A DNA stretch of 64,000 bases from the NCBI RefSeq assembly GCF_020171345.1, contig NZ_JAIUZM010000001.1, positions 744,001 through 808,000 of the forward strand, given 5' to 3'. The position numbers and the translations under genes are program-made. This document shows positions 1 to 9,330 of the stretch, piece after piece (position 1 is the stretch's first letter; each line of letters starts with the position of its first letter). Below the pieces are notes generated by a model. That model had not been told where the DNA came from, did no database searches, and saw only the letters and a program-made list of their open reading frames with translations. The stretch comes from Microbulbifer agarilyticus. Lineage in GTDB: Bacteria; Pseudomonadota; Gammaproteobacteria; Pseudomonadales; Cellvibrionaceae.

Positions 1-893
1 AGACACTGGTAGGTACGAATTTCATCCCCATTCTCGGGATAAGTATCGATGGCAATGTAAATCCGCTGGATCCGTCTTATGCGGTCAATGCTGATGCGCA
101 AATCGACGGCAATCTGGTAATGGCGGGTTACGCCAGAAACTTCTCCTTTTTCGGTCGGTCGGCCCAATTGGCGTACTTGCAACCCATGGGTGATCTGTCC
201 ATTCGCAGTACGGCTGGAGCCGAGCAACCCACAGACGCATCGGCGAATGGCTTTGGCGATCCGTTCTTCGAATTCAATATGAACCTTATCGGCCCCGATC
301 CCCAGCGCACTTTGCCTGACGCTCTCCGGTATAACCCCGGCTTTTCCATGGATATCTTGATAGACCTCAGTGTCCCGATCGGTGAATACAATGAGGGAGA
401 GGCAATAAACATGGGGATGAACCGCGTCTGGGGACGCGTTGGATTCCCCATGATCCTCCAGATTGGCGACGTTTGGGCTCCGGGCCATCGCACCTCACTA
501 GAAGTCATTCCAGCGGTAATCCTGTATGGGGACAACGACGATTTTGGCCCTAATGGTGATTTGACCCAAAGTACTGACCCCGGCTCTAGCCTGGCCATGC
601 ATTTTACCCATGACCTCAACGATGATATTTGGATATCACTGGACTACACCTACTTGCAGCTGGGTGATTCGGAAGTGGGACCGGTAGAGAGCGACGGCCA
701 AAGTTTTTCCAGTGTTGGCGCAACGATTAGCACACAGATCACACGAAACATGGTGGCTAGTTTCGGGTACCAATCAACGCTTGACGACAATGCGCCAGAA
801 GACATCAAGATGAGTACATTCAGCCTGAACTTCACCTTTTTCTGGGCCCCCTTGCTCGACGGACTGCACCGAATTGGTTCTGATGGCGAATAG
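1..893 (+). CDS. Outer-membrane channel, MetA-pathway (phenol degradation) type, 3' part
   Basis: The reading frame is open from the left edge, so the start lies outside the window; the visible part is about 297 residues. It alternates short beta-strand-like segments with aromatic residues and ends in strands rich in Phe (STFSLNFTFFW), as expected of an outer-membrane beta-barrel. The phrases SVPIGEY and MHFTHDLNDDIWISLDYTY resemble the transporter family grouped with 'MetA-pathway of phenol degradation' proteins (PF13557-like). Such proteins are thought to be channels for hydrophobic or aromatic compounds, but the substrate cannot be read here. No partner gene is visible downstream. The family call is from recall of motifs. 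Confidence 0.7.
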   Translation, partial: TLVGTNFIPILGISIDGNVNPLDPSYAVNADAQIDGNLVMAGYARNFSFFGRSAQLAYLQPMGDLSIRSTAGAEQPTDASANGFGDPFFEFNMNLIGPDPQRTLPDALRYNPGFSMDILIDLSVPIGEYNEGEAINMGMNRVWGRVGFPMILQIGDVWAPGHRTSLEVIPAVILYGDNDDFGPNGDLTQSTDPGSSLAMHFTHDLNDDIWISLDYTYLQLGDSEVGPVESDGQSFSSVGATISTQITRNMVASFGYQSTLDDNAPEDIKMSTFSLNFTFFWAPLLDGLHRIGSDGE

Positions 894-1307
894 TTGGCTC
901 TCTTGCGGGGATGGATTGGCCCTCCCACCCGCCCCCCCCTCTGTAAAAAGGGCACTCAAGCATAAGATCAGGGCAGCTTTCACGTACTCCCAGCCTACCC
1001 CCCTGAGGAACCCTTTATCTGGAACTTTCAGGTCACAGAAAAATAATTTTCCAACAATGACAGCGTTGTCACTAAAAAATTGGGGATCAGCAACCTGCAC
1101 ACAGCAAAAAAAATCCGAAGTACCTAGCGTGGTAGAAAAAAATCGCCAGTCCGTTTTCCAATCATTTCCTCATTACCGCTGATCGATTTGTAACCAAAGG
1201 TTATTTTTTGTACAGTGTGCCCATACCGAAAAGCACCGGACGCTTCTCGAAGACTAGAGGCTTATTGAAAGCACAACTCACGACGACACCAAAGGCGGTA
1301 ACAGGGT
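894..1307. other. Intergenic region, nothing identified
   Basis: These 414 bases between the channel gene and the DUF882 gene hold only short frames that look like chance. There is a C-rich run near 930-940 and an AT-rich patch near 1200-1210 just before the next gene, where a promoter is plausible. I see no convincing terminator hairpin or RNA gene. Confidence 0.4.
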
Positions 1308-1841
1308 ATGAAAGAACTTTCCAGACGCAGGTTTTTAGCAGTTTCTGCAGCAACCGCGGCGGCGGTTTCAGCCGGCCCCGCAATGGCAAAAGTGGGCAAG
1401 TCGCGCAACCTGAAAATGCGTAATTTGCACACCGGTGAGCGCCTGAACACGGCCTTCTGGGCAAATGGCGACTACGACGGTAGCGGCCTGAAGCAGTTTA
1501 ACCGACTGCTGCGCGATCACCGCGCCAATGAAGTAACACGCATGGATCCGAAACTGTTCGACATCGTGTACAAGATCAAGGAAAAACTGAACTACAACGG
1601 TGAGATCGAGATTATCTCCGGATACCGCTCTCCCAAGACCAACGCCAAGCTCCGCGCAGCTGGCCGTGGTGTGGCGCGACGCAGCTACCACACCCGAGGC
1701 ATGGCACTGGATATCCGCATGCCGGGTGTCGCCCTGTCTAAAGTGCGCAAAGCGGCGCTCGACCTGAAAGCAGGTGGCGTGGGTTACTATCCGAAGAGTA
1801 ACTTCGTACACGTAGACACCGGCCCGGTTCGTCGCTGGTAA
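1308..1841 (+). CDS. Tat-exported DUF882 (YcbK-like, peptidase M15 fold) protein
   Basis: A 177-residue protein beginning with a twin-arginine signal: SRRRFLAVSAATAAAVSAGPAMA, then the mature domain. The body matches the DUF882/YcbK family, related to M15 peptidoglycan D,D- or L,D-peptidases. The probable zinc ligands lie in SYHTRGMALDI (His and Asp, around residues 129-136) and in FVHVDTGPVRRW near the C-terminus, the latter a very typical family ending. A role in cell-wall trimming in the periplasm is inferred from the family. The gene stands alone and is followed by a strong terminator shared with the opposing imelysin gene. Confidence 0.88.
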   Translation: MKELSRRRFLAVSAATAAAVSAGPAMAKVGKSRNLKMRNLHTGERLNTAFWANGDYDGSGLKQFNRLLRDHRANEVTRMDPKLFDIVYKIKEKLNYNGEIEIISGYRSPKTNAKLRAAGRGVARRSYHTRGMALDIRMPGVALSKVRKAALDLKAGGVGYYPKSNFVHVDTGPVRRW

Positions 1842-1880
1842 GCGAGTGGCCGCGCCCAACCCCGGAATTAACCGGGAAAC

Positions 1881-1909
1881 AAAAAACCCAGGCTTTGCCT
1901 GGGTTTTTT
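1881..1909. terminator. Bidirectional rho-independent terminator
   Basis: A stem CCCAGGC/GCCTGGG with a TTT loop is flanked by an A-run on the left and a T-run on the right. It can end transcripts from the DUF882 gene (+) and from the imelysin gene (-). Confidence 0.9.
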
Positions 1910-1942
1910 GCGTTTCACGTCGAGTAAATACTTCGCCAGTGT

Positions 1943-3142
1943 TCACTCCTCCGGCAAGGTCACACTCACCGGGGTCATGTCCTCTTCCCGTGCCGGCACC
2001 TTGGTGTCTCCAGAAATCAGCCCGAGTAGTTTTTCCACTTGCTGGCGGCTACGCTGCAATTCTGCCGGCTCCGCCAGCTCGATTGGATCTTCCATTTTCA
2101 GCAAACGCGCTTCCAGCAACCCAAAGGTCTCCGTCAGCGCCGCAGCCTGATGTTGGTCCAGCAACATGTCTGCCAGCCCGGAGCCCTCACCCGGCAGCCA
2201 AGCCACCTGCAGATTGCGCAATATGGCCAGCAGCGCCTGTTTGGAGTTTGCCGCCAAACCACTTTCCACATCGCTCTCGGAGCTTTCAGGCACCCGCGGC
2301 AAAATTTCATCCCGCAGAAGGTCAACATGGGCACGGCGAATCCACTGCAGCCGCGCTACGGGTTCACGGGCCAGATAATAGCGGGATAGGTCATTGGCGG
2401 TAACCGGCCAGCGATTGGCCAGTTGCGACATATCTTCACTGATGCCCTGCGTAATCAGTCGAGTCAATTCTCGGCGTCGATTCGAGGCCTGAGCCTTGGG
2501 CTCCTCGCCCCCGCTGGACTCGGCAAACTGATCGGCAGAGCGCTCGCCGGTGGGGCCCCAGAGCATAATTTCCAGGGCGTGAAAGCCGGTACTGGCTTCC
2601 TCGTGGGCGGTAAGTCGGTGCTGCTTGCGCAAATTGGCCAGGGTCAACTCAATGGCGGTGTCATTCACGATGCCACTAGTGGAATAGCCGGGCACGGTAT
2701 CCAGATAGCCAGCCTGTACCGGCCAGCTGTTCAGCCCCATCAGCAAGTCCTGGCCTTGCTGTTGCAGCGGTGAAGGCGCAAACGCCACCTTAATAAACGG
2801 CAGCGCCGCGGAAAATTCACGGTGCGCATCCAGCCAGGCCAGCTTGGCGGACTCCAGATGATCGTCTGTGGGCGCCATCAGTAGCTGGGTGACCGCGCGA
2901 TCCAGGGCCTGCGTTGCGGCTTGCGCATCAATGACCTGGGCCTGGCCAGCCTGCCAGTATTCCTCGGAGTAGGCATTGGCGGTAGCAGCATTCACCGCCT
3001 GCACCGGCGCGGCAGAAACATCCTCCTGCGCGGCGCCTGCTTCCGGCTCACGCTCACACCCGGTACTTGCCAGTAATAAGCCACCGAGTATGAACACCTG
3101 AGACAGCCGCTTTACGCCACTTGAAAGATTTTTTGCAAACAT
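1943..3142 (-). CDS. Imelysin-family lipoprotein
   Basis: About 399 residues from the ATG at 3142. I prefer this start to an in-frame TTG 17 codons upstream because it gives a clean lipoprotein signal ending LLLASTGC. After an Ala/Glu-rich linker the body is alpha-helical and carries GFHALEIMLWG, the imelysin GxHxxE motif that marks this family (EfeO, EfeM, IrpA, algal p19-like relatives). Members bind metal, usually in iron uptake, at the cell envelope. No ferroxidase, permease or Fur-type gene is adjacent, so the iron link is a family-level inference. It converges on the DUF882 gene at the shared terminator. Confidence 0.85.
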   Translation of the reverse strand: MFAKNLSSGVKRLSQVFILGGLLLASTGCEREPEAGAAQEDVSAAPVQAVNAATANAYSEEYWQAGQAQVIDAQAATQALDRAVTQLLMAPTDDHLESAKLAWLDAHREFSAALPFIKVAFAPSPLQQQGQDLLMGLNSWPVQAGYLDTVPGYSTSGIVNDTAIELTLANLRKQHRLTAHEEASTGFHALEIMLWGPTGERSADQFAESSGGEEPKAQASNRRRELTRLITQGISEDMSQLANRWPVTANDLSRYYLAREPVARLQWIRRAHVDLLRDEILPRVPESSESDVESGLAANSKQALLAILRNLQVAWLPGEGSGLADMLLDQHQAAALTETFGLLEARLLKMEDPIELAEPAELQRSRQQVEKLLGLISGDTKVPAREEDMTPVSVTLPEE

Positions 3143-3245
3143 TCCCTGATAAAAACATATCCCGGGTACTGCGTTTTTTATCTGCACAAACAAACCCTAA
3201 GACCCTGTGTTTACTGTGAAATTGAACAATTCGGTGCGATGCGTT

Positions 3246-3938
3246 TTACCAATCCATTGCACTGGCAAAATCTTCGTAGTCACCGCGCAGGCTGATCACT
3301 TTCCAGCCGCGGGTAAGTGCCTCCTCACGCAGCCGGCTATCGGGATCCACCACAACGGGGAACTCTACCTGCTTTAGCAGGGGCAAATCGTTGATGGAGT
3401 CGCTATAAAACCACTTTTGTCCCTTGGCATATTGGGGATAAGCGTCGAGCCACTGCTGCAGACGCAACACCTTGCCCTCCTGGAAACAGGGCTGCCCCGC
3501 CACCTGGCCAGTAAACTTGCCGTCCACTTCTTCGGGCTCGGTGGCCAATAGGGTATCCACCCCCAGGCGCGCAACAATCGGCTCCACCACAAAGCGGTTG
3601 GTGGCAGTGATAATCATGATGTGATGGCCCGCTTCGCGGTGCCGCTGAATCAGGGTTTCCGCGTGCGGTAGCCAGATATCACCAATGACTTCCTGCATAA
3701 ACTCGTGCTGCAGGTTCTGCAGTTGTCCGCGCGACAGCTGGGCCAATGGCTCCAGTGCAAAGGAAAGATACGCAAAGATGTCCAGGGCACCCTGCTGGTA
3801 GTCCCGGTAAAAGCGGTCGTTCTCGCTGCGGAAGCGCTCCCCGTCCACACAGTCACGTTCCACCAGGAACTCGCCCCAGGCGTGGTCGCTATCGCCACCA
3901 ATCAATGTGTTGTCGAGGTCAAAAATCGCCAACTGCAC
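3246..3938 (-). CDS. HAD-superfamily IB phosphatase (SerB-like)
   Basis: A 230-residue cytoplasmic HAD hydrolase. Motif I is FDLDNTLIGGDSD at the N-terminus, motif II is MIITATN near residue 110, and a later acidic motif is FYSDSINDLPLL around residue 178. This pattern and length fit the HAD-IB group that includes phosphoserine-phosphatase-like and TIGR01490 enzymes. The physiological phosphomonoester is unknown. The start is a GTG at 3938 with AAGGAG eight bases upstream. The gene is divergent from rppH, but I see no functional link. Confidence 0.88.
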   Translation of the reverse strand: MQLAIFDLDNTLIGGDSDHAWGEFLVERDCVDGERFRSENDRFYRDYQQGALDIFAYLSFALEPLAQLSRGQLQNLQHEFMQEVIGDIWLPHAETLIQRHREAGHHIMIITATNRFVVEPIVARLGVDTLLATEPEEVDGKFTGQVAGQPCFQEGKVLRLQQWLDAYPQYAKGQKWFYSDSINDLPLLKQVEFPVVVDPDSRLREEALTRGWKVISLRGDYEDFASAMDW

Positions 3939-4203
3939 AAAATTCTCCTTTATTGACTATAGGGCACTGCTGGCGCCCACGGCGCCCTGACGCAATATTT
4001 GCGCGCCAATTCAATCGCAACCAGGGCCAAACAGCGGTACCCACACCGTTAGTGGCTTTCCCTGTCCGAGGGCGGGAGAGTTTACCCTGCCGACTGCTGG
4101 GATACATCGACTGCCATCACTGAATTGCCGTAATTCGACCGCTGTGGAACAATGCAGAACATTATGGTGCGCTGGGTGTGTTACGCCCGGACGGTTGGTC
4201 GAG

Positions 4204-4902
4204 ATGAGTTCGGCAACCGATTACTGCACCGCAAAGATTGAGGACGGTATTTTGGGCGACGGCAAGCACACACCCGCCGGGCGAAAAAACCGCCGCAAAC
4301 CCACCAGATCTTCCGCGCGCAACGACCGCGCTGGCGGCAACAAGACCCAGCGCAAACCGGCGGCAGATACTGGTGCGACTTCGGACAACAGCAGCAATAT
4401 CGACAGCGAGGGCTTCCGCCCGAATGTTGGCATCATTGTTCTGAATGCGCGCGGCCAGGCTCTCTGGGCACGCAGGGTAGGCGGCAAGGACGCGTGGCAA
4501 TTTCCGCAGGGCGGCATCAATCCGGGCGAATCCCCGGAGCAGGCACTGTATCGGGAACTTTACGAGGAGATTGGCCTGACCCGTAGCCAGGTCACCATGC
4601 TGGGCTGTACCCGCGGCTGGCTGCGCTACCGCCTGCCGCAACGCTTGGTGCGGCGCCGCTCGGAACCCCTGTGTATCGGCCAAAAGCAAAAATGGTTCCT
4701 GCTGCAGCTCAATGCAGAGGAAAGCAACATCAGCTTCAACAACGGTTACAAACCGGAGTTCGATCATTGGCGGTGGGTGAGTTACTGGCACCCATTGACC
4801 AAAGTGGTGACCTTCAAACGCGAGGTTTACCGGCGCGCTCTTACGGAGCTGGCGCCTACGCAAATACAATTGGAAAGACGCTGGCTGAAGCGCGACCAGT
4901 AA
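4204..4902 (+). CDS. rppH: RNA pyrophosphohydrolase RppH with N-terminal extension
   Basis: A Nudix hydrolase that removes pyrophosphate from the 5' triphosphate end of mRNAs and so primes RNase E decay. The Nudix box is complete: GGINPGE, then RELYEEIGL. The core starting [16 protein letters not shown] matches the usual RppH N-terminus, where most proteins begin 'MID'. Here about 70 extra residues precede it: Ser/Arg/Lys/Asn-rich and probably disordered. I chose ATG 4204; a GTG at 4144 would add 20 more residues. No Met or good start sits at the usual place, so the extension looks real. The gene is followed after about 110 bases by ptsP, the same neighbour as in E. coli. Confidence 0.92.
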   Translation: MSSATDYCTAKIEDGILGDGKHTPAGRKNRRKPTRSSARNDRAGGNKTQRKPAADTGATSDNSSNIDSEGFRPNVGIIVLNARGQALWARRVGGKDAWQFPQGGINPGESPEQALYRELYEEIGLTRSQVTMLGCTRGWLRYRLPQRLVRRRSEPLCIGQKQKWFLLQLNAEESNISFNNGYKPEFDHWRWVSYWHPLTKVVTFKREVYRRALTELAPTQIQLERRWLKRDQ

Positions 4903-5010
4903 CCCTGCGGCTGCGGGGCCCCAAGGACAAGCGGGCACCGCGCCATAAACGCGCAAGCCAGCGACGGAGACAGTCCAGACTGACTCCACAATACGGCGAG
5001 GAAAGCCATT

Positions 5011-7290
5011 TTGCTCGGATCATTACGCAGTATCGTTCAGCAAGTTAATACCGCCCGGGACTTGCCCTCGGCGCTGGACATTATCGTCCGCCGCGTGCGC
5101 GACGTTATGCAAACGCGCGTGTGCTCGGTGTACCTGCGCGATAAACACTCTGGTAACTACGTACTGATGGCCACCGAGGGCCTGAATCAAGACGCGGTCG
5201 GCAAGGTGCACATGGCGCCCGGTGAGGGCCTGGTGGGCAACGTGGCCACCCGCGAGGAGCCGATTAATCTGGAACACGCAGAAGCACACCCGGCGTTCCA
5301 GTACTTCCCCGCGACCGGCGAGGAACGATTCTCCGCCTTCCTTGGCACCCCCATCATTCACCACCGCTCTGTTCTCGGTGTGCTCGTGGTGCAGCAGGCC
5401 GAGCGCCGCCGCTTTGACGAAGGCGAAGAAGCCTTTCTTGTCACCCTGTCCGCACAGCTCGCCGGCGTTATCGCCCACGCGGAAGCCACTGGCGCCCTCG
5501 CCACCATGGGCCAGCAGCGCAATGAAGCGAAATTCAGCGGCCTTGCCGCCTCCCCGGGTATTGCCATTGGCCGTGCCCATATCGTCGCACCGCCGGCCAA
5601 CCTGGCCACCGTACCCTTCGCCTGTGCCATGGATGTGGATGCGGAGCTGGCCCTGTTCCAGCAGGCATTATCTGCCGCCCGCAGCGAAATCCGCGAGGTT
5701 GGGGAGCGCCTAAAGGGCGAGCTCAACAAGGAAGAGCGGGCCCTGTTCGATGCCTACATCAGTATGCTCGACGACAGCTCCATCGCGGTGGAGGTGTGCG
5801 AGCGCATTCGCCAGAAGCTGACCGCCAGCCGCGCCTGGGCGGAAGTGATGCTGGAGCATGTACGCCGCTTTGAGGCCATGTCCGACTCGTATTTCCGCGA
5901 CCGTGCCGCCGACGTGCGCGATCTGGGCGCGCGGGTATTGATGCACTTGCGCCAACAGGAACAGAGTCAGCGCGACTACCCGAACAACACCATTCTGATC
6001 GGCGAGGAACTGACCGCCTCGGTACTGGCAGACGTACCGCGTGAAAAGCTCGCCGGACTGGTGTCGGTAAAAGGCTCCGGCAACAGTCATGTAGCCATTC
6101 TCGCCCGGGCCATGGGAGTCCCCGCGGTCATGGGGGCTCAGGATCTGCCCTGGGAACAAGTCGACGGCGTGGATATGATCGTCGACGGCTATCGTGGCAA
6201 CCTGCACCTGCAACCGGGCTCCGAACTGCGCCGCCATTACGAGGCCATTGTCGCCGAAGAGCGCGAGCTCGCGCGCAACCTGGACCACCTGGCGCAACTA
6301 CCGGGGGAAACCGCTGACGGACACCGTATACGCCTGTGGGTAAATACCGGCTTGATGGCCGATGTAGTGCGCTCGCTAGAGCGTGGCGCTGAGGGTGTCG
6401 GCCTGTACCGTACCGAGGTGCCATTCCTATTGCGGGATCGCTTCCCATCGGAAGAAGAACAGCGAGAGATTTATCGGGAGCAGCTGGAGGCTTTTGCCCC
6501 GCGCCCGGTGACCATGCGCACGCTGGATATCGGCGGCGACAAGGCCCTCACCTATTTCCCCATTGAGGAAACCAACCCCTTCCTTGGCTGGCGCGGTATT
6601 CGCGTAACACTGGACCACCCGGAAATTTTCCTCGGCCAGGTACGCGCCATGATGAAGGCAAGCCTCGGACTGGATAACCTGCGCATCATGTTGCCCATGG
6701 TGACCGGGGTCAGCGAAGTGGAAGCGGCACGCAAACTGGTGGATCGCGCCTACGATGAGTTGCTGGACGAGGGCTATGCCATCAAGCGGCCTCCGCTGGG
6801 AATCATGATTGAAGTCCCCTCCGCGGTCTATCAGGCCCGCGAACTGTCCAAACGGGTCGACTTTATGTCCGTCGGCAGCAACGACCTGACCCAGTACCTG
6901 CTGGCGGTGGATCGCAACAACAGCCGGGTAGCGAGTATCTATCACAGCCTGCACCCGGCGGTACTCCAGGCACTGCTGCAGGTGGTTACCGCCTGCCACG
7001 AGACGAGCACCAAGGTGGGCATTTGTGGTGAGCTGGCGGGGTCGCCCGGTGGTGCGCTGCTGTTGGTCGCCATGGGCTACGATGTGCTATCGATGAATGC
7101 AACCAACTTGCCGCGGGTCAAGGCTGCCCTGCGCGAGGTCAACAAGTCGGATCTGGACCGCTTGCTGCAGCAGGTACTGAAAATGGAGAGTCCGGAGCAG
7201 ATCGAAGAAAAGCTGCAGGGTTATCTGCAGGATCTTGGTATTGGCGGACTGATGCAGCCGCAGCAGACGGAAACCAGCTCCGACTCCTGA
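5011..7290 (+). CDS. ptsP: PTS-Ntr enzyme I (EINtr) with GAF domain
   Basis: A 759-residue phosphoenolpyruvate-protein phosphotransferase that starts the nitrogen PTS phosphorelay (to NPr and EIIA-Ntr). A GAF domain occupies about residues 15-160, followed by the enzyme I N-terminal domain, the swivelling His domain and the PEP-binding barrel. The phospho-acceptor is His360 in GSGNSHVAILAR. PEP-domain signatures include GVGLYRTEVPFL, LDIGGDKAL, VGSNDLTQYLLAVDRNN and the Cys in GICGELAG. The start is TTG with GAGGAAAG seven bases upstream; the first residues (LGSLRSIVQQV) align with the E. coli start. It probably forms a transcript with rppH and ends at the terminator at 7331. Confidence 0.97.
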   Translation: MLGSLRSIVQQVNTARDLPSALDIIVRRVRDVMQTRVCSVYLRDKHSGNYVLMATEGLNQDAVGKVHMAPGEGLVGNVATREEPINLEHAEAHPAFQYFPATGEERFSAFLGTPIIHHRSVLGVLVVQQAERRRFDEGEEAFLVTLSAQLAGVIAHAEATGALATMGQQRNEAKFSGLAASPGIAIGRAHIVAPPANLATVPFACAMDVDAELALFQQALSAARSEIREVGERLKGELNKEERALFDAYISMLDDSSIAVEVCERIRQKLTASRAWAEVMLEHVRRFEAMSDSYFRDRAADVRDLGARVLMHLRQQEQSQRDYPNNTILIGEELTASVLADVPREKLAGLVSVKGSGNSHVAILARAMGVPAVMGAQDLPWEQVDGVDMIVDGYRGNLHLQPGSELRRHYEAIVAEERELARNLDHLAQLPGETADGHRIRLWVNTGLMADVVRSLERGAEGVGLYRTEVPFLLRDRFPSEEEQREIYREQLEAFAPRPVTMRTLDIGGDKALTYFPIEETNPFLGWRGIRVTLDHPEIFLGQVRAMMKASLGLDNLRIMLPMVTGVSEVEAARKLVDRAYDELLDEGYAIKRPPLGIMIEVPSAVYQARELSKRVDFMSVGSNDLTQYLLAVDRNNSRVASIYHSLHPAVLQALLQVVTACHETSTKVGICGELAGSPGGALLLVAMGYDVLSMNATNLPRVKAALREVNKSDLDRLLQQVLKMESPEQIEEKLQGYLQDLGIGGLMQPQQTETSSDS

Positions 7291-7330
7291 CCGGCTCTGG
7301 CTCCTAAATGGCCTAGTGAATTGAACAAAC

Positions 7331-7359
7331 AAAAACGCCGGGCGATGCCCGGCGTTTTT
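7331..7359. terminator. Bidirectional rho-independent terminator
   Basis: A GC-rich stem AACGCCGGGC/GCCCGGCGTT with loop GAT is flanked by A and T runs. It lies between the converging ptsP and gcvH genes and can serve both. Confidence 0.92.
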
Positions 7360-7377
7360 ACCTCAGCAAAAAGGCTA

Positions 7378-7767
7378 TTAACCCTCTTCGCTCTCTGCCT
7401 TGTACGCGTCCGCGTCCAGCAGCTTGTCCAGCTCGCCTTCGTCGCTGGGCTTCACTTTAAAGAACCAACCATCGTCGTACGGGCTGGAATTTACCGTCTC
7501 CGGCTCATCTTCCAGTGCTTCGTTGATCGCCACAACTTCACCAGAAATCGGGGCGTAAATATCACTGGCCGCTTTCACAGACTCAACCACGCCCGCCTCT
7601 TCGCCGGCAGACAGGGTCTGGCCAACTTCCGGGGTTTCTACGTAGACCACATCACCCAGCGCATCCTGGGCGTGATCGCTAATACCGACGGTTACCGTGC
7701 CGTCCTCTTCCAACCGCGCCCACTCGTGGCTGGAGGCGTACTTCAGTTCGTTGCGAATCTCGCTCAT
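7378..7767 (-). CDS. gcvH: Glycine cleavage system H protein
   Basis: A 129-residue lipoyl carrier that shuttles the aminomethyl group between the P, T and L proteins of the glycine cleavage complex. The lipoylated lysine is Lys65 in [15 protein letters not shown], and the C-terminal half ([15 protein letters not shown]) is typical. I chose the ATG at 7767 because GAGGGA stands seven bases upstream and the sequence then begins [10 protein letters not shown] like family members; an upstream in-frame start adds five residues. It lies directly downstream of gcvT, in the same transcript. gcvP is not next to it: the operon ends at a terminator. Confidence 0.96.
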   Translation of the reverse strand: MSEIRNELKYASSHEWARLEEDGTVTVGISDHAQDALGDVVYVETPEVGQTLSAGEEAGVVESVKAASDIYAPISGEVVAINEALEDEPETVNSSPYDDGWFFKVKPSDEGELDKLLDADAYKAESEEG

Positions 7768-7844
7768 GGGTTCTTCCCTCAAATAAGCTCAAAAAAATCG
7801 ATAAACAGTGTATTCATCAAATATTGCAGCGGCGCCCGACACGC

Positions 7845-8933
7845 TTATACCAGCGGTTTGCCGTTGCGCACAAAACTCGGCTTCACCACCCGCACCGGCA
7901 CCAGCTTATTGCGGATTTCTACCTGCGCGGTGTCACCAACACTCACCGGTACGCGGGCCATGGCGATTGAGAAGCCCAGAGTGGGTGAGAAGGTTCCGCT
8001 GGTGATGATACCGCGGCGATTCGAATCGTCCACCACAACCTTCTGTCCAGCGCGCAAAACTCCGCGCCCGTCCAACACCAGGCCAACCAGTTTGTTTTCC
8101 ACGCCCGCGGCTTTTTCCTGCACCAGCGCTTCACGGCCGATAAACTGGCGGTCTTCCGGCTCCCACACAATGGTCCATGCCATGTTGGCCTGCAGCGGCG
8201 AGGTGTCGTCATCCATCTCGTTCCCATACAGGTTCATACCCGCCTCGAGACGCAGGGTATCCCGGGCACCGAGACCGCAGGGCGCGACGCCCGCGTCCGC
8301 CAGCGCCTGCCAGAAGCCTGGCGCATCTTCGTTGTTGAGCATGATCTCAAGGCCATCCTCGCCGGTATAGCCGGTGCGGGCAATAAACCAATCGCCGCGG
8401 GCAAAACTGTTAAATACCTTGAGGGCGGAGATGGCTGCAGTCCAGTCAATCCCCATCACCTCGTTGACCTTCTCAATTGCCTGCGGGCCCTGGATGGCCA
8501 CCATCGCCAGGTGCGGGCGCTCTGTCAGAGTGACATCAAATGCCTTGGCTTGCGCGTTCATCCACGCCAGGTCTTTTTCCCGGGTGGCGCAATTAACCAC
8601 TACGCGATAACCGGGGTCACGCAGGTAGACAATCAGATCGTCCACCACACCACCCGCGGGGTTGAGCATGCCGGTATAGAGCGCCTTGCCCGGGTTTCCG
8701 TCCAGCTTGGCCACATCGTTGGCGAGCAAGGTACGCAGATAGTCGCGGGCACCGGCGCCATCAACATCAACGACGGTCATATGGGAGACATCGAACATGC
8801 CCGCGCCCTGACGCACCTTGTGGTGCTCTTCCAGCTGCGAGCCGTAGTGCAACGGCATATCCCAGCCACCAAAGTCCACCATTTTGCCGCCCATGGCGAC
8901 GTGGGCATCGTAGAGCGCGGTTTTATTTCCCAT
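7845..8933 (-). CDS. gcvT: Aminomethyltransferase (glycine cleavage T protein)
   Basis: A 362-residue tetrahydrofolate-dependent aminomethyltransferase that releases ammonia from the H-protein-bound intermediate and makes methylene-THF. Family marks include [19 protein letters not shown] near the start, [15 protein letters not shown], the conserved Asp in NDVAKL, and [13 protein letters not shown] chose ATG 8933 ([11 protein letters not shown]) over a frame extending 35 residues upstream because it matches the family N-terminus. It is separated by about 78 bases from gcvH, with which it should be cotranscribed. The long upstream region shows no convincing glycine riboswitch. Confidence 0.95.
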   Translation of the reverse strand: MGNKTALYDAHVAMGGKMVDFGGWDMPLHYGSQLEEHHKVRQGAGMFDVSHMTVVDVDGAGARDYLRTLLANDVAKLDGNPGKALYTGMLNPAGGVVDDLIVYLRDPGYRVVVNCATREKDLAWMNAQAKAFDVTLTERPHLAMVAIQGPQAIEKVNEVMGIDWTAAISALKVFNSFARGDWFIARTGYTGEDGLEIMLNNEDAPGFWQALADAGVAPCGLGARDTLRLEAGMNLYGNEMDDDTSPLQANMAWTIVWEPEDRQFIGREALVQEKAAGVENKLVGLVLDGRGVLRAGQKVVVDDSNRRGIITSGTFSPTLGFSIAMARVPVSVGDTAQVEIRNKLVPVRVVKPSFVRNGKPLV

Positions 8934-9330
8934 TCTGAGCAGAATCCCCAATCGAGTGTTTGCCTTGCGAATGATTGCCTGCTGGCCCCGGCCAAACCCG
9001 GTGGCGGCGCCACTTCCCGGAAGGGCTGGCGCGGGCAATCCATAAAGCGGCGTATTCTACCGGCGGCAGAGCGGCAGATACCAGATGCCAATACTCTGCA
9101 AAGACTAGCAGCCGCAGTGAAAAATATTATTGGCCAAGCCCAGTGGAGGGTATTGCCAAGAGGTTGAGTGCGTTAAAGCCTGCGCCCGCCTGTGAAAACT
9201 CCGGCAGCCAGGGTGCGAGCGCCACCCCAATCGACCGCACGCTATATAAATATGCGAAAAAAGAACTTTTGGTACTAACTCGTTTGCAGTAGTTTTACCC
9301 GTCATCTGATTAGAACAACACGTCTCCGCT
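8934..9330. other. Divergent promoter region between gcvT and the SLC13 permease
   Basis: These 397 bases separate two divergent genes. An AT-rich patch around 9242-9262 could hold the promoter of the permease. I looked for glycine-riboswitch signatures on the minus strand and did not find them. Confidence 0.4.

Noticed and set aside
128..619. Long minus-strand frame opposite the first gene
   Set aside because: Antisense shadow of a coding region with no recognisable protein features; many such shadows occur in this GC-rich DNA.
8934..9330. Glycine riboswitch ahead of gcvT
   Set aside because: I looked for the conserved aptamer motifs on the minus strand and found none, though a weak one could be missed by eye.
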